DNA from: CAIWHR01 sp963779805
GTDB taxonomy: Bacteria > Pseudomonadota > Gammaproteobacteria > Burkholderiales > Casimicrobiaceae
Length of the DNA: 64,000 nt
Assembly (NCBI GenBank): GCA_963779805.1
Contig: CAVZZN010000003.1
Coordinates: 372,001-436,000 of the forward strand
Direction: 5' to 3'
The notes beneath the pieces were generated by a model. It saw only the letters and a list, made by a program, of their open reading frames with translations. It had not been told where the DNA came from and did no database searches. Below are positions 1 to 9,269 of the stretch, in pieces (the stretch's first letter is position 1; each line of letters starts with the position of its first letter). A program made the translations under genes and the position numbers.

Positions 1-1
1 C

Positions 2-184
2 CTCTACTTCATGATGCGCGCGGTGTACGCGATCAATCCGGACACTGGTTTTTCGACCAAGCTCGCGGACATCCCGGCACCGGTGGCCTCGATCGAGAAC
101 CGCGTCGCGTTTTTTCCGAAGCTGGGTGGCATCGCCTATCTGCCCCGTTATTCCTCGAATGTCCGTTTCCTGCCGACACGCTGA
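2..184 (+). CDS. C-terminal fragment of an unidentified protein
   Basis: An open frame enters from the left edge of the window and stops with TGA at 182-184, leaving 60 residues. The tail has short alternating hydrophobic and Gly/Pro-rich segments, such as AINPDTG and KLGGIAYLPR. That looks like the last blade of a Kelch or other beta-propeller domain, but no diagnostic motif is visible, so the function is not assigned. It sits just upstream of a polytopic glycosyltransferase in the same direction and could belong to the same surface-polysaccharide group. The start and most of the gene are outside the window. Confidence 0.45.
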   Translation, partial: LYFMMRAVYAINPDTGFSTKLADIPAPVASIENRVAFFPKLGGIAYLPRYSSNVRFLPTR

Positions 185-210
185 TCACGCTCCCCGGGAA
201 CGAACGCGGG

Positions 211-1653
211 ATGCCGCGCGGGATCACCGGCCGGATCGATGCACGATGTGGTAGCCAAAGTCTCCGCCCCCTCCCTTACAGCCGGCCACGTTCTGCCGAC
301 CGAGCAGCCAGGGACCCGGAATCCACCTGGCTGATCGCGCTGGTAGCCGCGGCCGTGCTGTTGCGCGGCGCGTTGTGGCTCGGGTACGAGCCGATTACGT
401 ACCCCGACACTACGACCTACTGGTCCGCCGCCGCCGACCTCGCCGACGGCACGCTGGCGCGGTCGTTGGGCCGGCGCACACCCGGTTATCCGTTGCTGAT
501 CGTAGTGGCACAGCGCCATGCCCCGACAGTAGTCGCGCTCCAAATGCTTGGTGGCGTGCTGAGTTCGGTTTTGCTTTACACGCTCGTGCGGCGTCTCACC
601 CACTCGTCGGGGTTGGCGTTCGCAGCGGCACTTGCATTCAGCCTCAATCTCCAGCAGCTTTTCATGGAGTCGGCGCTGATCTCCGAAAGTGTCTCGACAC
701 TGTCGGTGATGACGGTGACCGTGTGGGCCATCCATGTGCTCCGCGGCGTCCGCAAGCGTGCGATGTCGCCCATATCGCTGCTCGTGCTGGGCGCTCTGGC
801 GGGCACGGCAGTGCTCGTCCGACCACAGTTCATTTTTCTGGTTCCTGCTGCTCCGCTGCTCGTACTGATTGCAGCACGCGTGGCCGGGCAGCGGATGTGC
901 AAGGCGATCGGATGGGCGGCGATCGTGGCCACGCCCGCAGCCGCATGCGTCCTCGCCTGGTCCGCGTGGGTCGCACACGAGACGGGTTGGTTCACGCTAT
1001 CGACGCAGGCGGGCATGGGCGTCGCCAACCATAGCGTGAAACTGATGGAGCACGCCCCCGAGAGCTTCGAGCCGATCAAGTCCATACTGCTGCGCAATCG
1101 CGAAATCAAGCTTGCCGAGCAAGGCCACTATGGCAACACGGCATGGTTGGCACTGCCCGAAATGATGGCCGCGACGGGAATGAATTTCCTGGAGGTCTCG
1201 CGCACGCTGCAACGCATGTCGTACCGACTGTTTGCGGAGCATCCTGTCCTCTACGCCAAGTCGGTTGCGCTGAGCTGGGTAGACTTCTGGACCGTGCCGA
1301 TCATCTGGGAGCCCGACCGCATCTCGCCCTCGTGGGCAGCGCGTCCATTGGCAGCGGTATGGTCTATCGAGCAACCCGTCCTGCGCGGGGCGAACGCCCT
1401 CTTCCTGCTCGTAACTGCCGCGGCGGCCCTTTCCTGGAGATTCCGCCGCGCTGTCGCCTGGAATATCGAGCTGACGGCGCTGTGCCTGCTGGTGCTCGGC
1501 TCCTCGGCCGTACAGGCGCTGGCCGATTACGGTGCAAGCGGGAGGTACGAGGTGACCGTTCAGGCCCTCGTTGTCGTAATCCTGCTGGTCACGGCACAAC
1601 GCGCGTACCGGTGCATTCGCACGCCGGAATACGCAGCCGCTCCGCGCCTGTAG
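211..1653 (+). CDS. Polytopic GT-C type glycosyltransferase (ArnT/PMT-like)
   Basis: A 480-residue membrane protein with about ten hydrophobic segments. After the first membrane segment it has an acidic loop (YEPITYPDTTTYWS) and then RTPGYPLL. This layout, with an acidic residue in the first periplasmic loop, is that of the GT-C or dolichyl-phosphate-mannose mannosyltransferase group, which transfers sugars from a polyprenyl-phosphate donor on the periplasmic face. The specific donor and acceptor cannot be told. The first 45 residues from ATG 211 are unusually basic. An alternative ATG at 239 opens a more natural N-terminus but needs one frameshift near 320. It is followed by 370 bp without a recognisable gene and then by an O-ligase, so a glycan-assembly role is likely. 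Confidence 0.7.
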   Translation: MPRGITGRIDARCGSQSLRPLPYSRPRSADRAARDPESTWLIALVAAAVLLRGALWLGYEPITYPDTTTYWSAAADLADGTLARSLGRRTPGYPLLIVVAQRHAPTVVALQMLGGVLSSVLLYTLVRRLTHSSGLAFAAALAFSLNLQQLFMESALISESVSTLSVMTVTVWAIHVLRGVRKRAMSPISLLVLGALAGTAVLVRPQFIFLVPAAPLLVLIAARVAGQRMCKAIGWAAIVATPAAACVLAWSAWVAHETGWFTLSTQAGMGVANHSVKLMEHAPESFEPIKSILLRNREIKLAEQGHYGNTAWLALPEMMAATGMNFLEVSRTLQRMSYRLFAEHPVLYAKSVALSWVDFWTVPIIWEPDRISPSWAARPLAAVWSIEQPVLRGANALFLLVTAAAALSWRFRRAVAWNIELTALCLLVLGSSAVQALADYGASGRYEVTVQALVVVILLVTAQRAYRCIRTPEYAAAPRL

Positions 1654-2024
1654 CGCCGGGAGCTCGGCGCGCACGTGGCGGGTACCCGGCTGCGCCGTAT
1701 CGCCACGAGCACAGCCGACTGCGGCACGCCGAAGCATGCGAGGGACGTCGATAAGGCGCGCATGGCCTCGCGTCGAGCGCTGCGGTAAGCTCGCCTGCCA
1801 CCGGAGTACGCGTAGGAGACCGCGCCGACCAGCGCAGTGGCATGTTTGGTGCTTCGTGCCATGTCGGCGTTCGGAACACGGAGTGCCAGAGTGTTTGGCT
1901 GCCCTGCGCCAGCACGGTGCGGTATTGGCCGGCGAGCAGGGGCCGTGTATGCGCGCGCTGATCCGCCCTCGCCTCTATTGCCGGCTGCGAACTCGACTAG
2001 GGTCCCTGCCGCCAGGAGTGACAG
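1654..2024. other. Intergenic stretch without a recognised gene
   Basis: This 371-bp stretch separates the GT-C gene from the O-ligase. Short open frames exist on both strands, but they are Arg/Ala/Pro-rich shadows with no domain-like composition. At the right-hand end there is a Shine-Dalgarno AGGAG at 2014-2018, six bases before the TTG start of the ligase. I see no convincing promoter, terminator or RNA. A leader or promoter for the downstream cluster would be expected here. Confidence 0.4.
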
Positions 2025-3363
2025 TTGCCCATCAGAGACCTGCTGCTGTTCGCCGGCTTCGGCGTCATCGCCCCGATGATCGTCATCCACCCCTACGTCG
2101 GGGCGCTGATATGGGTCGTGTTCGGTCTCCTGAATCCGCACCGGCTCACCTACGGGCCCGCGTTCGACTTCCCGTTCGCGCTCCTGATCGCGATCCTGAC
2201 GCTCGTCGGCGCCGTGCTCTCGCGCGATCACCGGCAGATCAAGGGCGGAGCGGCCGGCGTCGTCCTGCTGGTGCTTTTCGCGTGGACCGCATCACGACGG
2301 TACTATCGCGCTCACGCCGGAACGAGCGTTCGCGATGTGGGAGCGGGTAGAGCAAGGTGTTCCTCATGACGTTCGTGCTGATGTGCCTGCTGCACACGAA
2401 GCGCCAGGTGCATCTGCTGCTCGCCGCGATCGTGCGGTCGATCGCGTTCTACGGACTGAAGGGCGGCGTCTTCACGATTCTTACGGGCGGCATCCAACAT
2501 GGTGTATGGGGCCCGAGGGCAGCATGATCGACGGGCAACAACTCCCTCGGCGTCGCCAACGTGATGATCATTCCGTTTTTCGTCTACGCGTACGATTTCG
2601 CCCCGCAGACGCTGGATGCGCATTGGCGCTCCTGGCAGGGATTCTCCTGCTCGTTGCGGCGGTCCTCGGCAGCTATTCTCGCGGTGCATTTCTCGCGCTT
2701 GCCGCGATGGGTTTCGTACTGTGGATCCGCAGTTCGCACGCGGCGTGACGCTCGCTTTGGCGGTCGTGACGGTGATCGTCCTCATTCCCTTCATGCCGCA
2801 GCGATGGGACGCGCGCATGAGGACGATCGAGACGTACCAGTCGGAGAGCTCGGCCATGAGCCGCATCTATGCGTGGCACGCGGCTGTCAACATCGCCAAC
2901 GACCGCTTCCTGGGCGGGGGCTACGAGTACCCGATCGCCGGAAGTGATGGCCAAGTACTCGCCGGGGCCCGTACGTCACGGTGGCGCACAGCATCTACTT
3001 CCAGGCCCTCGGCGAGCACGGCTATGTCGGGCTGGTGCTCTTTCTGAGCTTCTGGATGCTCGTGTGGAAGCAGTGTGCGACAACCCGACGGCGGGCGCAG
3101 GGCATCTCCCGATACGCGCTGGGCGTACTCCCTCATGTCCGCGACACAGGTAAGCTTCGTCGGTTACGCGGTCGGCGGAGCGTTCCTCAATCTCGCTTTC
3201 TGGGACATGCCGTACTACCTCTACGCGATAGTCGTGCTGACCGGGTATGTGCTCGAGCAGGAAAGGAAGGGCGCGCAATCGGCAAGCGGCTGGCGGCCCT
3301 GCGGGCGGCCCGCTCCGGCGCGCCCGGCATCGCCCAGCCCGGCTCGGCCGCGCATCGGCCTGA
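2025..3363 (+). CDS. O-antigen ligase-like protein, exosortase A-associated (frameshifted)
   Basis: The start is TTG at 2025, supported by AGGAG six bases upstream. It begins PIRDLLLFAGFGVIAPM and continues through VFGLLNPHRLTYG, the hallmark N-terminus of the putative O-glycosylation ligase associated with exosortase A (Wzy/WaaL-like family with a DUF5935 domain). Such enzymes join polymerised glycan to an acceptor on the periplasmic side of the inner membrane. The protein is recovered only by moving between all three frames: breaks near 2290, 2320 and 2350, more between 2450 and 2560, near 2750 and around 3050. The pieces read in order through GSYSRGAFLALAAMGF and end with GGAFLNLAFWDMPYYLYA and a last membrane helix. 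The exact 3' end is uncertain because the frame runs on into the next gene. Confidence 0.72.
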
Positions 3364-3407
3364 CCGCGGTCGTGATGTGGCCCGCGCTTTCAATAACGAA
3401 CCGCCTC

Positions 3408-3788
3408 ATGACCGCCTCGCAGGACACCATGAACGTCGCAGCGCTCGCGCTCTTCACGGCCATCCTCGCGGTGGGCAACCTGATGTTCAAGCAGGTGGGC
3501 CTCGTCGTGAAAGGCTACCCCGTCGCCGAGGCGCTGCTCGTCGCGGCCCGCTCGCCCTGGCTCTATGGAGCGCTCGCCCTCTATGGGGGATCGACGCTGC
3601 TGTGGATCTGGATCCTGTCGCGGGTGACGCTGATGCAGGCGTATCCGTGGGTGGCGGTCGGCATGGCCATCGTGCCGCTGCTCGCCTGGGTGGTGTTCGA
3701 CGAGCGCGTCGCGCCCTCCTACTGGCTGGGCGTGGCGCTGGTGATCGCGGGCGTGTTCCTCACGCAGTACGCGGCAAGCCGTGGCTGA
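3408..3788 (+). CDS. Small EamA/SMR-type membrane transporter (ArnE/ArnF-like)
   Basis: About 126 residues with four hydrophobic helices: LALFTAILAVGNLMFK, LYGALALYGGSTLLWIW, a helix after the MQAYPWVAVG loop, and WLGVALVIAGVFLTQYA. This is the four-helix small multidrug resistance or EamA architecture. In polysaccharide loci members usually act as flippases for lipid-linked sugars, like ArnE/ArnF. The open frame begins upstream in the remains of the ligase, so the start is a judgement: ATG 3408 or ATG 3429, the latter directly opening the first helix. The stop at 3786-3788 overlaps the GTG of the following methyltransferase frame, indicating co-transcription. The substrate is unknown. Confidence 0.65.
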   Translation: MTASQDTMNVAALALFTAILAVGNLMFKQVGLVVKGYPVAEALLVAARSPWLYGALALYGGSTLLWIWILSRVTLMQAYPWVAVGMAIVPLLAWVVFDERVAPSYWLGVALVIAGVFLTQYAASRG

Positions 3789-4578
3789 ACCGCGCATGGC
3801 GATGAGCCCTTCACGCGCGCCCTCGGCGTCGGGCCCGCTGCCCGTCGGGCGGGAAACGATGTCCTCCGCCCTGCACTCCGCGGGCAACTATCACCGCTGG
3901 AACTACGACTGGATCGCGGAGCACACGCGCGGGCGCGTCCTCGACGTCGGCGGCGGCACCGGCAATCACCTGGAATTCCTCACCGGGCTGGAGCTCGTCT
4001 CCATCGATCTCTCCGCCGCGTGCGTCGAGGAGCTGAGGGAGCGTTATCGGGCCCTTCCCAACTGGTCGTTCGAGGTTGGCGACATCACCGATCGCGCCAC
4101 GGTCGACACGCTGGGCCCGGGAAGCTTCGATACCGTGCTTTCGTGCAACGTGTTCGAGCACATCCCCGACGACGAGCGCGCATTTCGCAGCGCGGCGGAG
4201 CTGCTCAAGCCGGGCGGCTGTCTCGTGCTCCTGCTGCCCGCGCACCAGCAGCTCTACGGTTCCATGGACCGCCTCGCCGGCCACTTCCGCCGCTATTCGC
4301 GGCAGGACGCGGGCCGCAAGCTCGAAGCGGCGGGGCTCGAAACGGTTGCGCTGCGCTACGTGAACCTCGTGGGCGCCGTCGGCTGGTTCGTCAACAACCG
4401 CGTGCTCAAGCACGACGATCTGTCGTCCGGCAGCATCAACGGCCAGATCCGGGTCTTCGACCGCTTCGTCATTCCGATCATCAGGCGACTCGAGGGTCGC
4501 CGCAACATGCCCTTCGGCCAGTCGCTGCTCTGCGTCGGCCGCAAACCCCTGTCACCAGGCCGCCGGCAGCCCGCATGA
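3781..4578 (+). CDS. Class I SAM-dependent methyltransferase
   Basis: 265 residues as drawn from GTG 3781. ATG 3859 (MSSALHSAGNYHRWN) is an equally good start that removes a low-complexity leader. The SAM-binding loop VLDVGGGTG lies at residues 53-61, an acidic residue ends the second strand (LVSIDLS), and the post-motif stretch SCNVFEHIPDDERAF is typical of the Methyltransf_11/25 group. It closes with a substrate-side region rich in aromatic residues. In this setting it probably methylates a sugar, a lipid-linked intermediate or a chain end, but the acceptor cannot be read. Its stop TGA overlaps the ATG of the next glycosyltransferase (ATGA), showing translational coupling. Confidence 0.8.
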   Translation: MAEPRMAMSPSRAPSASGPLPVGRETMSSALHSAGNYHRWNYDWIAEHTRGRVLDVGGGTGNHLEFLTGLELVSIDLSAACVEELRERYRALPNWSFEVGDITDRATVDTLGPGSFDTVLSCNVFEHIPDDERAFRSAAELLKPGGCLVLLLPAHQQLYGSMDRLAGHFRRYSRQDAGRKLEAAGLETVALRYVNLVGAVGWFVNNRVLKHDDLSSGSINGQIRVFDRFVIPIIRRLEGRRNMPFGQSLLCVGRKPLSPGRRQPA

Positions 4579-5642
4579 ACAACTCCGTCCCCATCAGCTG
4601 CGCCATCATCGTCCCCGTCTACAACGAGCAGGGCGCGCTGGCGGACACGATCGCGCGCGTCCAGCAGATCTGTGCCCGCATTCCCCGCTACAAATTCGAG
4701 ATCATCTGCGTCAACGACGGGTCCACCGACGACTCTGGAAGAATTCTCGCCGGGATCCGCGGGATCACGGTGCTGACGCATCGCGTGAATCGCGGCTACG
4801 GTGCCGCGCTGCGGACCGGCCTCGACTACTCCACCCAGGACTGGGTGTTCATCACCGATGCCGATGGCACGTATCCGCTCGAGGACCTGACCGACCTTCT
4901 CGCGCGCACGGAAGAAGGGGTCGACATGGTCGTGGGCGCGCGCAGCGGCGCCGGGATCAGCCGGAGTCCGATACGCCGCGTCGCGCGCTGGGTGCTGCGC
5001 AAGATGGTGCACGGCCTCACCAGCGTGATGGTGCCGGACCTGAACTCCGGCATGCGCGTGTTCCGCCGCTCGCTGTATCTCGAGTTCCGGCATCTGCTTC
5101 CGCTCGGCTTCTCGTTCACGACGACGCTCACCGTCGCCTCCCTGTACAGCGGCCGCCGCGTCGAGTACGTGCCCGTCCATTACGAGCGGCGCATCGGGCG
5201 GTCCAACATCAAGCCGGTGAAGGACTTCTTCGGCTTCACGATGCTGATCGTCAGGCTCGCGTCGTACTTCGAGCCCCTGCGCTTCTTCCTGCCGGCCTCG
5301 TTCGCGATTCTCGCGATCGGCGTCCTGCGCGCGATTCGCGACATCATCGTGGTGAACCAGTTCGGCGCGCTGTCCGTGATCCTGCTGCTCACCGCGTTCC
5401 AGGTCTTCGCGTTCGGGGTCATTGCGGACGTGATCGTGCGGCGATTCCAGTACGCCGGCTATCCGGCACCGCGGCCGGTTCCGGATGCGCATGTTCTCGT
5501 GGACACGCCAGAAACCGTGTCTCGCCAGGCGCCGGACAGCGTCCCGCCGCGCATCGCCCCTGCCGACGCGACGGCCACCGTCCCGAGCAGTGCGCCGATG
5601 CGGGACGCGTCCACGTTCTCCACCCCGAAGCCGCTCGCATGA
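4575..5642 (+). CDS. Family 2 glycosyltransferase, polyprenyl-phosphate mannosyltransferase-like
   Basis: 355 residues starting at ATG 4575, which overlaps the preceding stop. The GT2 fold is clear: IIVPVYNEQGA near residues 11-21, VNDGSTDDS at 46-54 for nucleotide binding, and the DADGTYP metal-binding motif at 95-101. Two hydrophobic helices follow near residues 235-290, so the enzyme is membrane-anchored like the DPM1/GtrB group that makes polyprenyl-phosphate sugars. The last 60 residues are Pro/Ala/Thr-rich and probably disordered. A likely role is providing the lipid-linked donor for the upstream GT-C enzyme; that pairing is inferred from gene order. No frameshift is seen. Confidence 0.83.
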   Translation: MNNSVPISCAIIVPVYNEQGALADTIARVQQICARIPRYKFEIICVNDGSTDDSGRILAGIRGITVLTHRVNRGYGAALRTGLDYSTQDWVFITDADGTYPLEDLTDLLARTEEGVDMVVGARSGAGISRSPIRRVARWVLRKMVHGLTSVMVPDLNSGMRVFRRSLYLEFRHLLPLGFSFTTTLTVASLYSGRRVEYVPVHYERRIGRSNIKPVKDFFGFTMLIVRLASYFEPLRFFLPASFAILAIGVLRAIRDIIVVNQFGALSVILLLTAFQVFAFGVIADVIVRRFQYAGYPAPRPVPDAHVLVDTPETVSRQAPDSVPPRIAPADATATVPSSAPMRDASTFSTPKPLA

Positions 5643-5694
5643 CATCCCGTCTCGAAGGCGGACGCGCCGGCTCGCACCGTTCGAAGGCCTAGCG

Positions 5695-7620
5695 ATGTGC
5701 GGGATCGCAGGCTGGCTCTCGACTACAGGTAACGCTCCCGACCGGGGCGTAGTCGCGGCCATGACGCGCACGCTCGCGCGGCGCGGACCCGACGTGGAAG
5801 GCATCGTCGTCGACGGACCGGTCGCGTTCGGGCACCGCCGGCTCTCGGTCCTCGATTTGAGCGCTGCGAGCAACCAGCCGATGTGGGACCACACCGGTCG
5901 GTATCTGCTGGTGTTCAACGGCGAGATCTACAACTTCCGCGCGCTGCGGCGCGAGCTCGAGCAACTGGGGCACGCGTTCACGAGCCAGGGCGACAGCGAG
6001 GTGCTGCTCGAGGCGTTCAGGGCCTGGGGACCGGCGGCGCTCGATCGGGTGATCGGCATGTTCGCCTTCGCGCTGTGGGACAAGGAGCGCCGGTCGCTGC
6101 TGCTCGCGCGCGACCGGCTCGGCAAGAAGCCGATGTTCTTCGCCCGCCTGCCGAAGGGAGGCATCGCGTTCGCTTCCGAGCCGCGCGCGCTCGCCGTTCA
6201 TCCCGACGTCACGGGCGGCATCGATCGGACCGCGCTCGCGCAGTACCTGCAGCTCAACTACGTGCCGTGCCACCGCAGCCTGTACGCCGGTGTCGAAAGC
6301 CTTCCGCCGGCGTGCTACGCGGAGTTCGATGCAGCGCGGGGGCTTCGCGTCACCCGCTATTGGGATCTCGCCCGGCACTTCCACGCCAAGCGCGCGTACC
6401 GCAGCGAGCAGGAGGCCGCGGACGAGCTGCGCGAGCTGATCGACGACGCGGTGCGGCTGCGCATGGTGAGCGACGTGCCCCTGGGGGCGTTCCTGAGCGG
6501 CGGCGTGGATTCGTCCACGATCGCGGCCTCGATGGTGCGGCACACGCAGCCCGTCGAGCGTGTACACGTTCTCGTCGGGCTTCGTCGAGGACTCGTTCGA
6601 CGAGTCCGCGGTCGCCGAGAAGACCGCGCAGCGACTCGGGGCCGTGCACCGCACCCAGACGCTCGATCCGCGCGCGATCGATCTCCTGCCCGCAGTGCTC
6701 GCGGCCGCCGACGAGCCGCTCGCGGACACGTCGGCGCTGCCGATGTACTTCCTTTCGGGCTTCACGCGCCGAGCACGTCACGGTCGCGCTCTCCGGCGAC
6801 GGTGGCGACGAGTGCTTCGGCGGCTACGAGACGTACGTCGCCGACAGGCTGCATCGCATGCTGGCGGTGCTGCCGCGCCGGCGTGCGTGCCGGACTCGCG
6901 GCGATTGCACCGCGCGTGCTCCCCGTCGACCATCGCAAGGTCGGATGGGCGGAAAAGCTGCGTCGATTCTCGGCCGCTCTCGCGTACGAACCGTCCCGCG
7001 CCCACGCATCGTGGCGCGACATCTTCCGGCGCGAACGAGCTGGCGACGGTCATGCGCGACGACTGGCGAGCGGAACGTCGAGCGCAGCAGGGACGACGGC
7101 CTGTGGTCCGACTACTTCGCGCCGTATTTCCGCGAGGTCGAGGGCTGTCACCCGCTCGACCAGGCCACCTACGTCGACCTGAAGACGTGGCTCCCGGACG
7201 ACATCCTGGTCAAGGCGGACCGCATGTCGATGGCGCATTCCCTCGAGGTGCGCTGTCCGCTGCTCGATCACCGCATCGTGGAGTTCGCCGCGCGGCTGCC
7301 GCCCGAGTTACAAGCTGCGCGGCTTCAGCAAGAAGCACGTCCTGCGCGCAAGCCAGCGCGCGGCGGCTGCCGGATGCGCTGCTCGACGCGCCCAAGCGGG
7401 GCTTCAATGCACCGGTGTCGCAGTGGCTCCTGGGCTCGTTGCGTCCGCTGTGCGCCGACGTGCTCTTCTCCGCGCCGATGGGTGAATGGTTCGACCTGGC
7501 GGAGGTCCGGCGCCTGTGGCAGGAGCACGAAGCGATGCGCCACGATCACGGCCTCAAGCTCTTCGGCCTGCTCAGCGTCGGGCTGTTCCTGCAATCGCGC
7601 TCCGCAACACGACGTCCACG
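5695..7620 (+). CDS. asnB: Asparagine synthetase (glutamine-hydrolysing) family, frameshifted
   Basis: Begins MCGIAGWLS at ATG 5695, so the nucleophile Cys2 of the class II glutamine amidotransferase domain is present. It then shows NGEIYNFRALR, LDRVIGMFAFALWD and the ATP-pyrophosphatase signature FLSGGVDSSTIA at 6490-6525. Later blocks appear only after frame changes near 6560, 6775, 6880, 7050 and 7310: ALSGDGGDECFGGYE, DILVKADRMSMAHSLEVRCPLLDH and DAPKRGFNAPVSQWLLG. All AsnB domains are therefore present in order, at about the usual 630 residues. In glycan clusters such proteins may amidate sugar acids or peptides rather than make free asparagine. The true stop is blurred by frameshifts. 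Confidence 0.78.
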
Positions 7621-7738
7621 CCGCATACCGGCCGCGACGGTCGCACCGTGGACGCGCACCCCGACGTCTCCGGATACACCAGCATCCCGAGGCATCGCGC
7701 GATGCACGTGTGGAGACCGGCCGTCACTGGCGCGCCGC

Positions 7739-8418
7739 ATGCGACTCATGCGCGCGGATCGCGCTCGCGCGCAGCCGTCGGCTCGCAGCGAGCGCCTCCG
7801 CGCCGCAGCCCAGGCAGCAGATCTCCCGGCTACCCCGACGCGATCGAGGCCTTCGACCCGCGGGAGGTCGCCATGCTGCCGGGCTACTGCAAGTACACGC
7901 AGACCTACCGCGACTCCGTTCCCGGTGGCAACAACCAGGTCGAAATCGAGAAGTGGTACCGCGCGCTCGGGCCGACCTTCCATCCACTTGCACCACTACT
8001 GCAACGGCTTGATGCGCACCCATCGCGCCTTGATCCTCGCCCGCTCCGCCCAGGTACGGAACTTCAACCTGGCAACCGTCCATCGTCGAGTTCGACTACG
8101 TCATCCAGCGCGCGCCGAGGGATTTCGTGCTGCTGCCGGAGATCCTCACCAAGAAGGGCGAGAACCTGCTGAAGCTCGGACAGGCCGGACCCGGAGTCCG
8201 CGACGTTGGACGATGCCATCTCCCTCAAGCCGGACTACTGGCCACCCTACGCCGCCCTGGCGACTATTACGCCGGAGTCGGCGAGACCGCGAAGGCGCGC
8301 GAGTACCTCGAGACAGGGCCTCGCCGCGGCGCCGGACACGAAGGCGCTCACGCGGCGGCTGGCCGAGCTCGGCGCCAGCCGGAAGAAGCAACGACAACAA
8401 GTGAAGCGACGACCCTGA
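7739..8418 (+). CDS. TPR-repeat protein, probably exported (frameshifted)
   Basis: Reassembled from three frames. A possible start is ATG 7739, followed by a basic then Ala-rich stretch ending in AQAADLP that resembles a signal peptide. The core reads GYCKYTQTYRDSVPGG, EKWYRALG, HLHHYCNGLMRTHRA and, near the end, tetratricopeptide-like helices (DDAISLKPDYWPPYAALA and a second repeat around 8290-8390). The stop TGA at 8416-8418 abuts the GTG start of the ABC transporter permease. No enzymatic motif is visible. A periplasmic assembly or interaction role in polysaccharide export is possible but unproven. Start and breakpoints are approximate. Confidence 0.5.
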
Positions 8419-8420
8419 CC

Positions 8421-9248
8421 GTGCTGGAACTCCTGCGCAATCTCCTGCGGTACCGCGAGCTCATCGCCGTCATGGCGTGGAAGCAGATCGTGGTCCGCTA
8501 CAAGCAGTCGTACCTCGGGCCTCACGTGGGCCGTGCTGAAGCCGGTCACGCTGATGCTCGTGTTCACGCTGCTCAACAGCCTCGTCGGCATCACGAACAG
8601 CGCGATTCCCTATCCGGTGCTGACGTTCACCGCGCTGATCCCGTGGATCTTCTTCCAGGAATCGATCTCCGACGGGGTGGCGAGCATCGTGTCCAACGCG
8701 CAGCTCATCCGCAAGATCTACTTCCCGCGCGAGGTGTTCCCGCTGACGGGCGTGATCACCAAGCTGGTCGAGTTCTGCATCAATGCCGCGGTGCTTGCGC
8801 TGCTGATGCTGTACTTCGGCGTCATGCCGAAGGCGACGATCGCTGTGGATTCCGCTCCTGCTGCTCTACACCATCGCTGGCGTCGACCGCGGTGGCGCTC
8901 GCGGGTGCCGCGCTGAACGTGTTCTATCGCGACGTCACCACGATGCTGCCGATCGTGCTGCAGCTCATGATGTACGCCTCGCCGGTGATCTATCCGTTGA
9001 CAGCTCGTGCAGGAGAAGCTGGTCGTCGAGCAGGCGCGGCCGGCGCGTGGTCCGACGTGATCTTCTACCTCGTACCGCATGAACCCCATGTCCGGCATCA
9101 TCGACGGCTTCCAGCGCACGATCCTCTACGGCTAGCCGCCCGACATCGGCGACGCTGTGGCCGGGCATGCTGCTGGTCGGCGTTCCTGCTGCCGGTGAGC
9201 TACGCGATCTTCAAGCGCGCCGAGCTGTACTTCGCCGACGTCGTCTAG
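8421..9248 (+). CDS. wzm: ABC-2 type polysaccharide export permease (Wzm-like), frameshifted
   Basis: GTG 8421 follows the previous stop by two bases. The N-terminus LLRNLLRYRELIAVMAWKQIVVRYKQSYLG is the classic cytoplasmic leader of Wzm/TagG/KpsM permeases. Membrane segments follow (VLKPVTLMLVFTLLNSLVG, FTALIPWIFFQESI, LIRKIYFPREVFPL, NAAVLALLMLYFGV, LNVFYRDVTTMLPIVLQL). The frame changes near 8515, 8850, 9000 and 9130, ending with YFADVV at 9246-9248. With the adjacent ATPase it would export completed O-polysaccharide or a similar lipid-linked glycan across the inner membrane. The intact order of segments argues for sequence error rather than a dead gene. Confidence 0.8.
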   Translation: MLELLRNLLRYRELIAVMAWKQIVVRYKQSYLGPHVGRAEAGHADARVHAAQQPRRHHEQRDSLSGADVHRADPVDLLPGIDLRRGGEHRVQRAAHPQDLLPARGVPADGRDHQAGRVLHQCRGACAADAVLRRHAEGDDRCGFRSCCSTPSLASTAVALAGAALNVFYRDVTTMLPIVLQLMMYASPVIYPLTARAGEAGRRAGAAGAWSDVIFYLVPHEPHVRHHRRLPAHDPLRLAARHRRRCGRACCWSAFLLPVSYAIFKRAELYFADVV

Positions 9249-9269
9249 CGCGCGCCTACCAGCGCAACC

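Noticed and set aside
1654..2024. A small gene on either strand in the gap after the GT-C gene
   Set aside because: Candidate frames are Arg/Ser/Ala-rich without ribosome-binding sites or structure.
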